Origin: Rhodamnia argentea
Lineage: Eukaryota; Streptophyta; Magnoliopsida; Myrtales; Myrtaceae
NCBI RefSeq assembly: GCF_020921035.1
Contig: NC_063151.1
Span: 30,262,934 to 30,326,933 of the forward strand
Reading direction: 5' to 3'
Length of the DNA stretch: 64,000 nucleotides
Below the pieces are notes generated by a model. The model was given only the letters and a program-made list of their open reading frames with translations, ran no database searches and was not told the DNA's origin. Shown here in pieces: positions 48,629-59,648 of the stretch (position 1 is its first letter; every line of letters begins with the position of its first letter). The position numbers were made by a program, and so were the translations under genes.

Positions 48629-49993
48629 CTTCTGTATTCTTGTATCTTAGGAAATTCTGATGCTTTGGTACAGATAGATGAATTAGTTGATAGTTTTGGA
48701 TGAAAAAAGCAAATGAAGATGATTTCTCTACTTACACTCTTTTCAAGGATATCTTTTCCCTTCTTCTTTGTGTGCTTCTTGTGAAAAGAAACTCAAGCAA
48801 GACTGTTGTTTAGCCAATTTTCTATCCTGTATGTGAATGTGAAGAAATGGTGTGAGGTTTTTAATAAAGGAAGTGGTGTCTTCTTATATCAAGGGTTTGC
48901 CTTGCATGTGGCTATGGGCGATATAGCCCAAGTTACCATCAAAGGTGCGTGATTTAATTAAAGAATTCAACGCCACGGTGTGTGTGAGAGAAGGGCAGGT
49001 AGCTCACCCACAAGATGCTTGGTCAAAATCTCTCTCTCTCTCTGCGCGTACGTGTGTATTTAGTTGACTGTATCGGGGTTCTGCTAAAACTGGTGTGCTA
49101 ACAGTTAAGGTCACACATAATTGCCTCATGGAAGAGCTTGTCTTTCACAAAAGTTGAGGTTGCTGCACATGCGGGTCTTTCTGGCACTCGGTCTATCACT
49201 CCTAGTTCTAACGCTTTGGAAACATAATCATTCTGTGACTGCAAGAATGGCTGGTGCTTGCTGCTTGCTAGCAACTGGCCACAAAGAAAAGAAAATGGGA
49301 CCATGGACAATTTAGTCCCAGTCGTCTGTTGATATCTTATCAGTCCAGGACTAGTTATCAGTCCTCTCTTTTATGAAGACTCTTGACATCAGAGTGCAAG
49401 AATCTCGTCCACTGAGAAGATCGAGTGTCAAATATAATAATTTCCAAGCTTCTGTTTGTCACTGAGGTAGTTTCTTTGTCGATCTGCACATTTGTTTTCG
49501 TTATTTTTTCAAAGACGTATTCACAAACTAAAAAGGCGACTGATTTGCAGAACCATAATTGGTGCATGCTGTTGGCACAAGTCAAGCATATGACACAGAA
49601 TGCACGTATAGTCTAGTCTCACATTTTAGCTGTTAAAAATTGGAGAGAAGCTCCTGTTTCTTACCTAAGCTCAAGCAACCACCTTCTAGTGAGAGGAATG
49701 ATTCTGTACTTGGGATCTGAATGGGGGAGTTGAGATTCTATGATGCAAGGAATGTCTACATGAAATTCATCCAGATTCGTTCTTATTGATAGCAATCAAC
49801 GCAGGGGTTTGCTTGTATCTATTCATTGGCCATACTCATTGCCTGTTTCCTGCTCATTTTGTGCTTTTTCATTCCACGTCGCTCTAATCCCTGAATAAGT
49901 GCGAAACATGAATGTCTAGTACAGCAGCAAATTGAACAACTTTGGTGCTCCCTTTCGTATTCCCATAAGGAAGGAGAATTACAGTTTCTCAGC
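48629..49993. other. 5' region of MYB80 copy A, duplicated at 54707-56115
   Basis: No gene is seen. The sequence aligns with the matching region of unit B, for example ACAGTTAAGGTCACACATA (49101 and 55180) and the block TCACCCACAAGATGCTTGG. It contains the promoter of MYB80 copy A. Part of the 3' flank of the amino acid permease remnant is at its right end. Confidence 0.6.
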
Positions 49994-50290
49994 TTAGTTT
50001 GGCACTGATAAGCGCCTAAAAAATGAGCCAATGAAGCACAAAACTGTCGCAAGAAAGCAAACGAAGCTGATACTGAAGCAAACCACATACCCACGTCCTT
50101 TTCCTGCCTGAAAATGGACATCTGAACATAATAGGATCTCGACCTCCCCACCCTCCCCTCCTGCACCCAAATTAATAATAATAATAGGATCGGCACACCA
50201 AGGACCGCCTCGTCTAAAATAAATTTCCTCGCGCAAAATCACACATCCATTTTGGATAATGAAGTACGTAAAAGAATATTTTGCAACAAC
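49994..50290 (-). pseudogene. fused remnant of an amino acid permease (AAP) gene, unit A
   Basis: The first ~75 bases match the 3' end of exon 7 of the intact permease (56121-56200). The rest, from about 50068, matches exon 3 and the following intron 2 sequence (57764-57900). Exons 1 and 2, exons 4 to 6 and most of exon 7 are missing. The junction shares AAGCT on both parent sequences, as expected of a deletion by short-homology repair. The stop codon is altered and there is a frameshift from a T-run expansion (FFRR for FEAL). The gene is dead in unit A. Confidence 0.85.
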
Positions 50291-50845
50291 ATGTGTCGAG
50301 GCAAGACTCAATCTAGCCAAAGAATATTTGGCGACACAAACTTAGGGCAAACTTCTACATGATGTTGCCATCAATGAAAGTACTTCAAAAGAGAGAACTA
50401 TCACCGGATAAAAGTGCATTTACTTGTTATAAGTAGAAGTGCGGGTCAGTCCCGATCTCACCTGGGCATCGAACCTACGGGTTCTCGGTGGTTTCGACAA
50501 GAACTGGTTTAGCTCCCAGTAGAATGACCGATCTGGTTCTCGGCTCCTAGGGAAGGAATCATACCTATTGGCGGAACCAGAACCGACTCAGAATGTGCAT
50601 ATGTGTGTACATATATGTATGTATTATTTTAATAGAAACCACACAAAAAAAAAAAATAGAAGAGAAAGTATTTATAGCAGAAATCATAAAAAAAGAAAAA
50701 TAACACCGCCGGTTTTGGGACAAATCGGGACTTGCCGGTCCGTTTCCAAGGTGGACAGGGTCGGTCTATGGTTCCATAGACTAGGAATCGATCTTATCAG
50801 GTCACATTCTCAATTTCAGGATGTGAATTGATTATCCTTAACAAT
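50291..50845. other. junction between duplication units
   Basis: No gene is seen. It lacks a match in unit B and includes a fragment with the word GGTTCTCGG repeated. It contains the breakpoint between the end of unit A and the start of unit B. Confidence 0.5.
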
Positions 50846-52035
50846 TAAGTCTTGATCTAAATTAATAAGAAGTTAGGAGAGGTACACGGTGCTAATGCTT
50901 GTAATTAATCTGTTTATGCTGTCACTCTATAATTGGCGAAAGCATTCTCCTTGGGTGTCGTTCATCAAATGGGGGCCTTTGTCGCGACCACCAACTTTAG
51001 TACTCATGATTGGCGAGTTCTCTCCGTGAAAAAAATGACAAGAGAAGGATTCAACAAGTTAACCATTCATTTATTCATGCTTTAGAATTAATGGGTGAAG
51101 ACTGATCGGTTGTTTTTCTATTTTGCAATGGAATAAAGTATCATTCCTTCTGGTATGTATCCATTGCCCGAGATTAAAAGTTGTGTTTAAAAAGTGGTTC
51201 CTCTTCTTAAATAATTTTGTGTAAACTCTTTATGATCGGTGCAATTGAGTGGAGTGTTAAGAGACGTTTGTCGTGCGTTCTGATCCCATCGATTGCGTGC
51301 ATAAAACTCCGAGTCAATGCCACCTGCACAGATCAAAGGCTTGGATTTAATTAGTTTGTTGGGCCTGCGATGTTTTATCGATCTCTAAATAGACGGTCTT
51401 CACGCCGGTGCCTGTGAATCATTAGACACACTTCTTGCGAAATACTGATGTGAACTCCCTCTTAGTAAACTACAAAGGAAATCGAATTCGTTTTACAAAT
51501 GACACATAAATAAGATAGATAAATAAAAAAATGGCAATGCGTATCGTATGAGAGTCCTCTTTCTAAATAGAAAAAGAAATTGGAATCAATTTCAATAATT
51601 TTTTGTCATCTCACCGTGAATTGTTAAGTAATCATACAGCGTCACGGTTGCAACAGATGTTAAGAAATAAATTGTTTGTTTATTGTGCTTGAACTGTTTT
51701 CTGAGTTCCCTATTGTCACGCTTTTCTTTTCTTTTCTTCGTTTCTCCTCCTTTGATGGACATCCGAAAAGCTGGTGAAAAGTGATTTGAACCGTCTATTT
51801 TTGTAGATCCATAATTATTTTTGAGTTGATTGTCACAGATTCTACGGACAATACAAGACTTTGGTATTTTCAATGTATACAGATAGAATAAAATATACAT
51901 TTAATAAAATTGAAAAAATATCACAAGAAATCCTATCCGGCAACACATGGTCATCTTAGCATGAATTGACACCTTGAAAGATTGATTATAACCACTTTTT
52001 TAATATATCACGAATTTAATTACGAAAGTAAAAAC

Positions 52036-52223
52036 CAATGAGGCGTTGGTTGAGTTGGTGAGATCCTTGAGCCTTAAACGGTTAAAGCGATGAGGTTCCA
52101 AGTTCGAATCTCCCCAGCCTCGTCTTGGGGGACTTAACCGGTGGCATTGGCGCTCATACCCTCACCACCCCTAAGGAATAGTCCATTACACGTGGGAAAC
52201 CTCGGTTACCAAAAAAAAAAAAA
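52036..52223 (+). mobile_element. tRNA-derived SINE (~188 bp)
   Basis: A box-A sequence TGGTTGAGTTGG (52047-52058) fits the pol III consensus TRGYNNARNNGG, and a box-B sequence GTTCGAATC (52102-52110) lies ~50 bases on. The element ends GGTTACC plus a 13-base A run (52211-52223). It fits the standard tRNA-type SINE pattern. No protein is encoded and no clear target duplication was found. Confidence 0.82.
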
Positions 52224-52225
52224 GA

Positions 52226-52577
52226 GGGAAAACGCTACCAAAAACCCTAAACTATGCTCATTGTGACACATTTACCTCAAACTTTTCTTTGTGACACAAA
52301 AAGCCCTAAACTTGTACGCATGTGACACATTTACCCCAAACTTTTAGGCATGTGACACATTTATCCCAAATTTTGAGGTAAATGTGTCACATAAAATATA
52401 AGCTTAAGATTTTTGATGTCAAAAAAAAAAATATTTTGAGGTAAATATGTCACACGGGTACAAGTTTAGGGTTTTCGATGTCACAAGAAAAATTTTGGAG
52501 TTTCTGGTGTCACAAAAAAAATTTTGGGGTAAATGTGTCACAGTTGACATAGTTTAGGGTTTTTGGTGGTTTTTTCC
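52226..52577. mobile_element. MITE with reiterated TGTGACACATTTACC motifs
   Basis: The left end (GGGAAAACGCTACCAAAAAC) pairs with the right end (reverse complement GGAAAAAACCACCAAAAACC). Both arms read CCTAAACTATG, TGTGACACATTTACC and CAAA(A/C)TTTT in inverted order. The 352-bp unit is non-coding and MULE-like in arm structure. It lies directly beside the SINE tail. No clear target duplication. Confidence 0.7.
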
Positions 52578-52945
52578 GAAAAAAAAAATTGAGAAAGTAA
52601 AAGGAAAAAGACAGGAAAGAATTCGTGGGCCATTTCATTGCCTGGGTTGCTTTATTCGAAACAAATGGGCCCGTTGCTCCCATAGGCCCATATCTGGAAG
52701 TTGGACTTGGACTGTCAAGTCGGACCATACGATAAGGAAAAGTATAAGGCCTTTGGATTAAGCAAAATTATAAAGAAAGAGTTTTTTTTTTTTTTTTGCG
52801 CTCCCGTCAAAATTTGAAATATTATTCAAGTTTCGGAAAATGAAAAAAAAAATTATAGAGGAATTTTTTTTTTTTTTGGATCTCTCCTTTCTCTGACTTT
52901 TGCTTTGCAACTTCAAGTGTCGAGATTTGCATGATGTGTCGAATA

Positions 52946-53503
52946 GTTACTCTTTGACCTCTATACATCATTCATAGACGAGCATTTTCCGTAAAAAGAT
53001 TTGCGTTTTTATTCTTTTCTTCCGCAAGCGATTCGAACCTTACTTCCTAAAGCTCTTTAGAGCGTGGTTCTATTCTAAATCGACGATCAGTCACTTCTCC
53101 CCACCGCTTTTTTTTTTTTTTTTGGGTAATATACATGCTTGGATGCTCAGCATCTGTGTCCGCCATAATGAGTGTCGACATTAGAAGCATTTGCATTCGG
53201 TCGCTTGCCCGAAAATTGCGCGTTTTTCTGGATCTAGCCGGTTCAGGTTCCGTCTAAAGTTAAATCCATCCATGATAAGCAATTGCTGTCGGGATGTTCG
53301 TCCCCGCCTAGATTGTATTTCTAACTGAAGAAGTGCGGTTGCATCGTGAAGGGATGCACCTTGACGAAATCTCTCAATAGTTTATAAAGTGTCGTGTACG
53401 TTTGGCGTCATTATTCACTGATACGAGAAGTTCATTGTTTCCTTCAATTTCAGTGGATCTTGCCTTCTTTGGCTAGTGCCTGCTTGTTACTCGATGAGCC
53501 CCG
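52946..53503. other. 3' flank of MYB80 copy B
   Basis: Continuation of unit B aligned with 46665-47324. It contains the 3' untranslated region of MYB80 copy B; no other gene is seen. Confidence 0.6.
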
Positions 53504-54706
53504 TCACATGATGGGATTCATAAGATCATCTGCGGGCAAATCCCATAAAACACAGTCCGGGTTGAATATGCTGGATCCGCTTCCTGAATCTTTCTCTCCT
53601 TTGGACTCCTCTCCATTCTCTTCCTCGATTATTCCATCTAGCCGGCCTCGTTGGTTCCCTGCAGTGCACGCACCTCCGGCGCACATACTTGGGTTCCAAG
53701 GCGATCCGTCCCCTTCGTCGCCAAACCCTGAATGGCCGTACTGGAATTCCGGGGCGGATGGAGGGAAGCCACTGCATGCTCCTATGAAGTTCATCGCAGG
53801 CGCCCCCATTGGCTCCCATGGCTTGCTTGGAGGCAGCATGTCAGGCTCCAGAATGGCCCTCGATAAGCCCAGCCTGATCTTCTCCACAGCATCCTCTTTC
53901 TCATCGCTTTTAGCGGTGAGACTAGTGGATGTGCTCGCCCCTTGTGGCGCACTGGATTGATGGAGCTGGAAGTCGACGCGCTTCTTGGTCAGCAGGTGGA
54001 GCATTTCATCCTTGAAGCAGCCGAGGGCAGCCTCTGCCAGATGAGCCACGTGCGGCGGGGGCAGTGCCGTAGCAATCTCAGCCATGAGGTGGGAGAATGG
54101 CTTGTGAGTAACCGGATCAATTCCCATTCCCGAAAGCTTCTTTTTCAGCTTCGTGTTCCAGTAGTTCTTGACGTCATTGTCCGTGCGACCGGGCAACTGA
54201 GCCGCAATTATCGACCACCTGCAGCAAATTCCAATCGTCATTTCTCAATCTTGGAAGAACAGGATGGCGGGTAATGCAGAGGAGTCCGAGAACAAGCTTC
54301 GGCGGAGGAAAAATGACGTGGAAGGATGGAATGGTTGATTGGTTTACCGGTTACCAAGGACGGCATGGAGCCTCATGATGGTTTGCTCCTCTGCCTCTGA
54401 GAATTCACCGTGCTTCAAGTCCGGTCGGAGGTAGTTAGTCCACCGCAGCCTGCAGCTCTTGCCACATCTCTGCAGGCCTACACATTGATCATTGGCAATT
54501 CGGTTACTCGTTTTTTCTTTTAATCTTTGGCCTTGGCCACTTGTTAAATACGTAATACAGAAAGAGAGCGAACCTGCATTTTTGGGAATGAGGCGCCAGT
54601 TGCGGGTTCCGTGTTGGGCGATGTAAGAGGCGAGCTTATTGTCTTCTTCAGGGGTCCATTGTCCTCTTTTGACGTTGTCCTTCTCGCAGCAAGGAATGCG
54701 CCCCAT
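53504..54706 (-). CDS. MYB80: R2R3-MYB transcription factor, MYB80 type (copy B)
   Basis: Three exons on the minus strand, 54706-54574, 54477-54348 and 54218-53504, with exactly the same lengths as copy A (133, 130 and 715). The product is 325 residues. R2 and R3 repeats are complete, with the consensus LRPDLKHG and a normal 5' splice site (GCAG|GTTCGC). The MYB80 post-repeat block and C-terminal [14 protein letters not shown] are conserved. An in-frame upstream ATG (at about 54748) would add [14 protein letters not shown], but MGRIPCC is the family start. The C-terminal region differs from copy A at many sites, yet frames are intact, so selection has kept both genes. By family knowledge the role is regulation of tapetum development and pollen formation. 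Copy B is closer to the consensus and is the likelier ancestral-function gene. Confidence 0.94.
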
Positions 54707-55084
54707 CTTCTGTATTTTATCTTTAGGAAATTCTGATGCTTTTGGCACGGATAGATGAAAGGCAAATGAAGAAAGATTTCTCTTCTTACTCTCTTTTTCA
54801 AGGTTATTTTTTTCCCCCTTCTTCTTTGCGCGCTTCTTGTAAAGAAAATCAAGCGAGGCTGTTGTCTAGCCGAATTTTCTATCCTGTATGCGAGAGTGAA
54901 GAAATGGTGTGTTGATTTTTAATAAAGGGGGCGGCGTCTTCTTATATTAAGGGGTTGCCTTGCATGTGGCTCTGTGCGATGTAACCCGAGTTACCATCAA
55001 AGGTGCATGATTTAATTAAAGAATTCAACGCCACAGTGCGTGTGTGAGAGAAGGGCAGGTAGCTCACCCACAAGATGCTTGGTC

Positions 55085-55121
<37 letters not shown>

Positions 55122-56122
55122 TTGCGTGCGTGTGTATGTAGTTGACTCTATTGGGTTTCTGCTAAAGCTGGTGTGCTAACAGTTAAGGTCACACATAGTT
55201 GCCTCACGTAAGAGCTTGTCTTTCACAAAAGTTTGAGGCTGTTGCGCGTGTGGGTCTTTCTTGCACTTGGTCTATCGCTCCTAGTTCTTACGCATTCGAA
55301 ACATATGCTGTGAATGCAAGCATGGCTGGTGCTTGCTGCTTCTTAGCAATTACTTTTAACATGAACAAGTTAGTCCCAGCCGTCTGTTTATATCTGCATC
55401 AGTCCTCTCTTTTATGAAGACTCTTGACATGAGAATGAAGAATCTCGACGACTGAGAAGACGGAGTGTCAAATATGGTCATTTTCAAGCTTCTGTTTGTC
55501 AGTGATGTAGTTCTTTGTCGATCTGCATGATTTATTATCGTTATCTGTTAAAGACGTATTCAGAAACTAGAAAGACGACTGATTGGCCAAGCCATAATTG
55601 GTGCATGCTGTTGACACAACTCAAGCACGTGACAGAGGGTACATGTATATTCCCACTTGTTAGGTGTTAAAAATTTGAGAGAAGCTCCTGTTTCTTACCT
55701 AAACTCAAGCAACCACCTTCAAGTGAGACTAATGATTCTGTACTTGGCATCTGAAGGAGTTGAGATCCTAAGGTGCAAGGATTATCTGGATGAAATTCGT
55801 CCAGGCTTGGACTTGATCTACTGTAGACCTGGTTATTTGCAACCATTGATAGTACTTAATCCAGGGGTGTGATTGTATCTGTTCATAGGCCAGTGCATGC
55901 CAGTATTCATCACTATCTGCTTGGATGTATAGCCTGTTTCCTGCTCATTTTGTGCCTTTTCATTCCATGTCGCTTGTATCCCTGAATAAGTGCGCAACAT
56001 GAATATTTGGTACGTCATCAACTGAAGGACTTTGGTGCTCCCTTTTTCACCTTAGCAAAACAGGGAACTAATCATCTGATCTCCCCTCTTGTATTCCCAT
56101 AAGGAAGGAAAATTACAGTTTC
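54707..56122. other. promoter of MYB80 copy B and 3' flank of the permease
   Basis: Matches 48629-49993 in unit A. It includes a CT run (about 55091-55118). No gene is seen; short open frames have no domain. Confidence 0.6.
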
Positions 56123-58345
56123 TTAGCTTAGTTTGGCACTGATAAGTGCCTCGAATGAGCCAATGAAACTCAAAACTGTTGCAAGAAAGCAGACGAAGCT
56201 AAATATCCTAAGGATGACCCATTTTCTCGTCCAAGCTCCGATTTTCTTTTGCACAAAGTACATCTCCACTGGGAAATATATCGCCAACGGCCAGAAGTTC
56301 ATCGCACCCAACACTCCTAGAACCGAGTTGAAGTAAGGAAATACCATGGCTATTCCAGTTGTGGATATGACAAATACCGTGCGGAAGCACAGCCTGAAAA
56401 GATTCATCCGAATAGCCGGCACCAAGGGAAGCCTGAATGTGTAGAATTTGTTCACAAATCTGCTATTTGGGTATGTGCTGCTGAACCATCTCTCTGCTGC
56501 TGCAAATATGGGCTGACTGTACATCTGAGCAAAGAGACTCGGCATAAATGATGCAACCATGTTTTCAAAGTCTTAATCAGTTGTCAGAGTGCATAACCAA
56601 TTGAAGATCGAAAACGAGTTTAATATTGAGATAAAAACTTAAGGCAGGTATTGGTCAATTCCTTTTTTTTTCTTCCTATAAAAATCGGGTATTGTCATAC
56701 ATATACCTGGTATCCTCCAACCAAGTGGATAATAATGCACACATTCGCAAAGTCGACCAGCCAGAAGGGCTCAAAGAATCCCTCCCCGTTCACTATCCCG
56801 GTCAGGAGATTCCCCGGCGTGCCATTGCCAAAGGCTGCATATCCGAAGCATCCGCAGCAGAAATAAAAGAAGGTGGTTATGAAGATTGCGGCCATGGAGG
56901 CCCTCTTCATCGTCTGGTTTTCTGGTGGAGGGGACTCCAAAGTGTCCTGAACGGGACAGAAACTCAAGATTCGGTAAGCCTCTAGGCCTTGTGGATTGTT
57001 CTGAAACAGAAATTGAATTGAGTTCAAATAATAAAGCCAAGGGTCACCTGTATCTCAAGAAGAATGAGTGAGTATGGATACGCAAAAGCAATATCTCCAA
57101 GCGCCTCGAAGGCATTCCATAACTTCTTCTCAGCTTTAGCAGCCGGAACTCCTGCAATCCCTCCGGCGATTCTTCCATTTTCTGGAGTTTTCAAGAAATC
57201 GAGAGAGTCATCGCAGTAACTCCTAGGAGCTCTAGGCAATACTAAGAGAGTACGAAATTGTTCCTCCATTTATCAGATAGCAAAAGGAACTGATTCAATT
57301 TTATTATGTTTCGCTTCAAAAGATCAACAAATTTCTCGAGTATGAACAGATGACAGCAAGCACACCAACCTATGACTTTTGCAAAGCCGAGTCCTAGTCC
57401 AATGGAAGAATAACAAAAGGACATGATCGCGGCGACAACTGAAAGCCATTTCATGTTGTGGATGTCTGGTATCAGTGACATTACGATCTGTATAATCCCA
57501 AATAGCAGCATGTAGAAGCTGCTCCCATAGTGACACCGAGCATTTTGCCCTTCTCTGTGATAGCAATTCGATTTCCCAATGGCCCTGCATCCACACAGGG
57601 ATGCAAATTTTCCAGGTAAACGCCCAAATTAACAGTCTACAATAAAGATACCCATAAACAAGGCAGATTCACCCGCATAAAATTACTATATTTCTCTGAT
57701 CATGGTACCTCATACTGGTTGCAGTAGTTATAACGTAAGCTATATCTGTGCCATACAAGCTCAGATACTGAAGCAAACCACACACCAACATCCTTTTCGT
57801 ACCTGAAATGGTCAAAGAACATACCAGGATCGACACATCAAGAACGTCGTGTAAAATCACACAACCAATGCGAACAATAAGGTAGGTAAAAGACGTGATT
57901 GTTTCCCTACCAAGAAATACTCTAACTGCCTCCATGTAAGAATAGTTCCGCGTCCCTTTTACAGGGTCGGGTGTCCGGTAACAATCGGACAGAAGGAAAG
58001 CGGAAATGTAGGTGACTATCGCGAAACAAAGCAAGCACACCGGCCCAGCTATCCACCCCAACTGTGCTGTACTCCAAGCGAGGGACAGGACTCCGGAGCC
58101 AATGACCGCGGTGATGATATGAGCAATGCAACTCCATAAGGTTCCTGAGTAAGTGGAGCAACTTCAGATCCGTGCTTTTAATGCTCGGACCTCCGGATAG
58201 GATCCAAATTTGAAAAGCACACGAAGGAACCACACATGCATGTAGAAGACATAAATTATTTAAAGAGAGCCTGACCGGTTCTCCGCAAATGCCCATCGTC
58301 GTCCACTGAACCGTCAGCGACCTCGAGGGAGTGATGGACTGCCAT
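56123..58345 (-). CDS. amino acid permease, AAP family (AAAP/ATF superfamily)
   Basis: Seven exons on the minus strand: 58345-58276, 58144-57911, 57802-57709, 57584-57370, 57181-57048, 56946-56707 and 56524-56123. All junctions keep frame, and the product is 462 residues, within the family range (about 460-490). Family words are clear: TGTLWSCIAHIITAVIGSGV, LSLAWSTAQLGWIAGPV, SNCYHREG, NMKWLSVVAAIMSF, SYPYSLILLEIQDTL-type (here AYPYSLILLEIQDTL), GCFGYAAFGNGTPGNLLTG, PFWLVDFANVCI and GGYQMYSQPIF. About ten to eleven hydrophobic spans fit an amino acid/proton symporter at the plasma membrane. Wording in the second half is nearest the AAP7 type as I recall it. The first exon MAVHHSLEVADGSVDDDG is a short acidic cytosolic end. 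Exon 1 splice site is CG|GTCAGG. Intact, unlike the copy in unit A. Confidence 0.93.
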
Positions 58346-59648
58346 TCTTCTTATGCAGTGCAGAAGATTCAAATCCGTCGATTTCCTTACCTGTGTGACA
58401 ACTAAAAAAACTGGGAGGAGCTGAAGTTATTTATATCAGCAGGATCTTCTGCAATATATAAGCATATGTAAATCCATTTAATTTCGTTCGTACCACTTAC
58501 AATCGATGTATGCTGCTCAGGACAGCAAGAATCATTTCAGTCGTTCTCACAGTAAAAAGAATATGGCCTTGATGGTGCGGTCGACAGATGTCTCATATCG
58601 ACATGGAAGCAATAAAGAAGTGATCCTAGAGTTTCCACAAGCAATCGCTATTTCAGATGGCAATAAGGAGTTTTCTCAGGACAAGATCTGCCCTACTTTG
58701 GAAATAAATATCGTCCCTCCTAAAAGAAAAGATCTCCCTCCACGGCGTACATATGGCCTTCGTCGATCTCGATCTTGTACGATTCTTCACTTTACGATGT
58801 CAAATGACTGTAGAAGTTGTAAAATCCAAATGGGTGAGTGGGTGAGTGGTCGAGTCCTCGTCTTTAATCCAAAGCAAGGAAAGATGACTCGGGACGGATT
58901 CTGTCTTTGATGGTCCAAAGCACTCACAAAGCGCCTACTTGAACAAAAAACGACAATCGCCAGAAAAGCCAACCTCCCTTTCCTCTCTCAGAGCTTGAAG
59001 ATCTCTTACACTTTTTTTTTTTTTTGGTAAAGGAAGATCTCTTACACTTTGATGCTGGTTACGTCAAGAACGTCGCCAGCTGAAGTCGCCTTCACCTTTC
59101 GGATCGGCTTTGGCTGATTTTTCTTGACACGTTTCGGGGACTTTCAGATTCGGTAGGCTTGACTCGAGGGAGTGTTGTGGACGGTATCATCACAACACTA
59201 GCAGCAGCCATCGGTTATTATCGTTAAGAACTGAGAGTCTGAGACCCACACGGAAGTCCTTGCTTCGAGTAAATTTGCTTCTCAAAGCAATCCATTGCTG
59301 ACCCTCGTTGCCAGGGTTACGTCTGCCGCTAATCCCATGCTGTGTTGTTTTTTTCGAGTTGCCGTCGGAATGGGTATCGGATCGATCGTCATGTGTGCAT
59401 CTGAAGACGGACGATTCGCGTCGGGAATATCGTAATTTGACACACAAAATCTCGATGACTTCATTCACTTGGTTAATCAAGTGTTTGGCAGTCTGCAAAG
59501 TTGGAGAATTATTGAAGATCTGCTTTATTGGTCCTATGTGCACTTTACGAGCGTCCGAACACAGTAAACAAAATGCTTTATCAGTTTGCAATTCCTGGGC
59601 CCGGACAAGAAGCGTTCATCATATGAGCGCAAAGCGAAGCGAAGTTCG
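58346..59648. other. intergenic DNA upstream of the permease gene
   Basis: No gene can be supported. A 134-codon open frame on the plus strand at 58506-58910 has no recognised domain, no partner exon and no family match, so it is left as noise. A poly(T) scar lies at 58997-59050. Confidence 0.45.
58997..59050 (-). mobile_element. tiny poly(A) retroposition scar with 18-bp direct repeats
   Basis: Perfect 18-bp repeats (GAAGATCTCTTACACTTT) at 58997-59014 and 59033-59050 enclose T(11)GGTAAAG. Read on the minus strand this is TTACC followed by an A run, like the end of the SINE at 52036-52223. It fits insertion of a severely 5'-truncated copy by target-primed reverse transcription. Confidence 0.7.

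Larger units (their letters stand above)
50846..52945 (+). repeat. left part of tandem duplication unit B (non-coding)
   Basis: Matches 38450-39700 in the same order (see that entry). A ~1.2-kb unmatched insert (about 51420-52600) contains a SINE and a MITE. Confidence 0.75.

Noticed and set aside
52047-52110. Possible tRNA gene
   Set aside because: Box A and box B are present, but no tRNA cloverleaf can be formed and a poly(A) tail follows, so it is a SINE.
58506-58910. 134-codon plus-strand open frame upstream of the permease
   Set aside because: No recognisable motif, no splice partners and no similarity to a family I know. Length alone is not enough.
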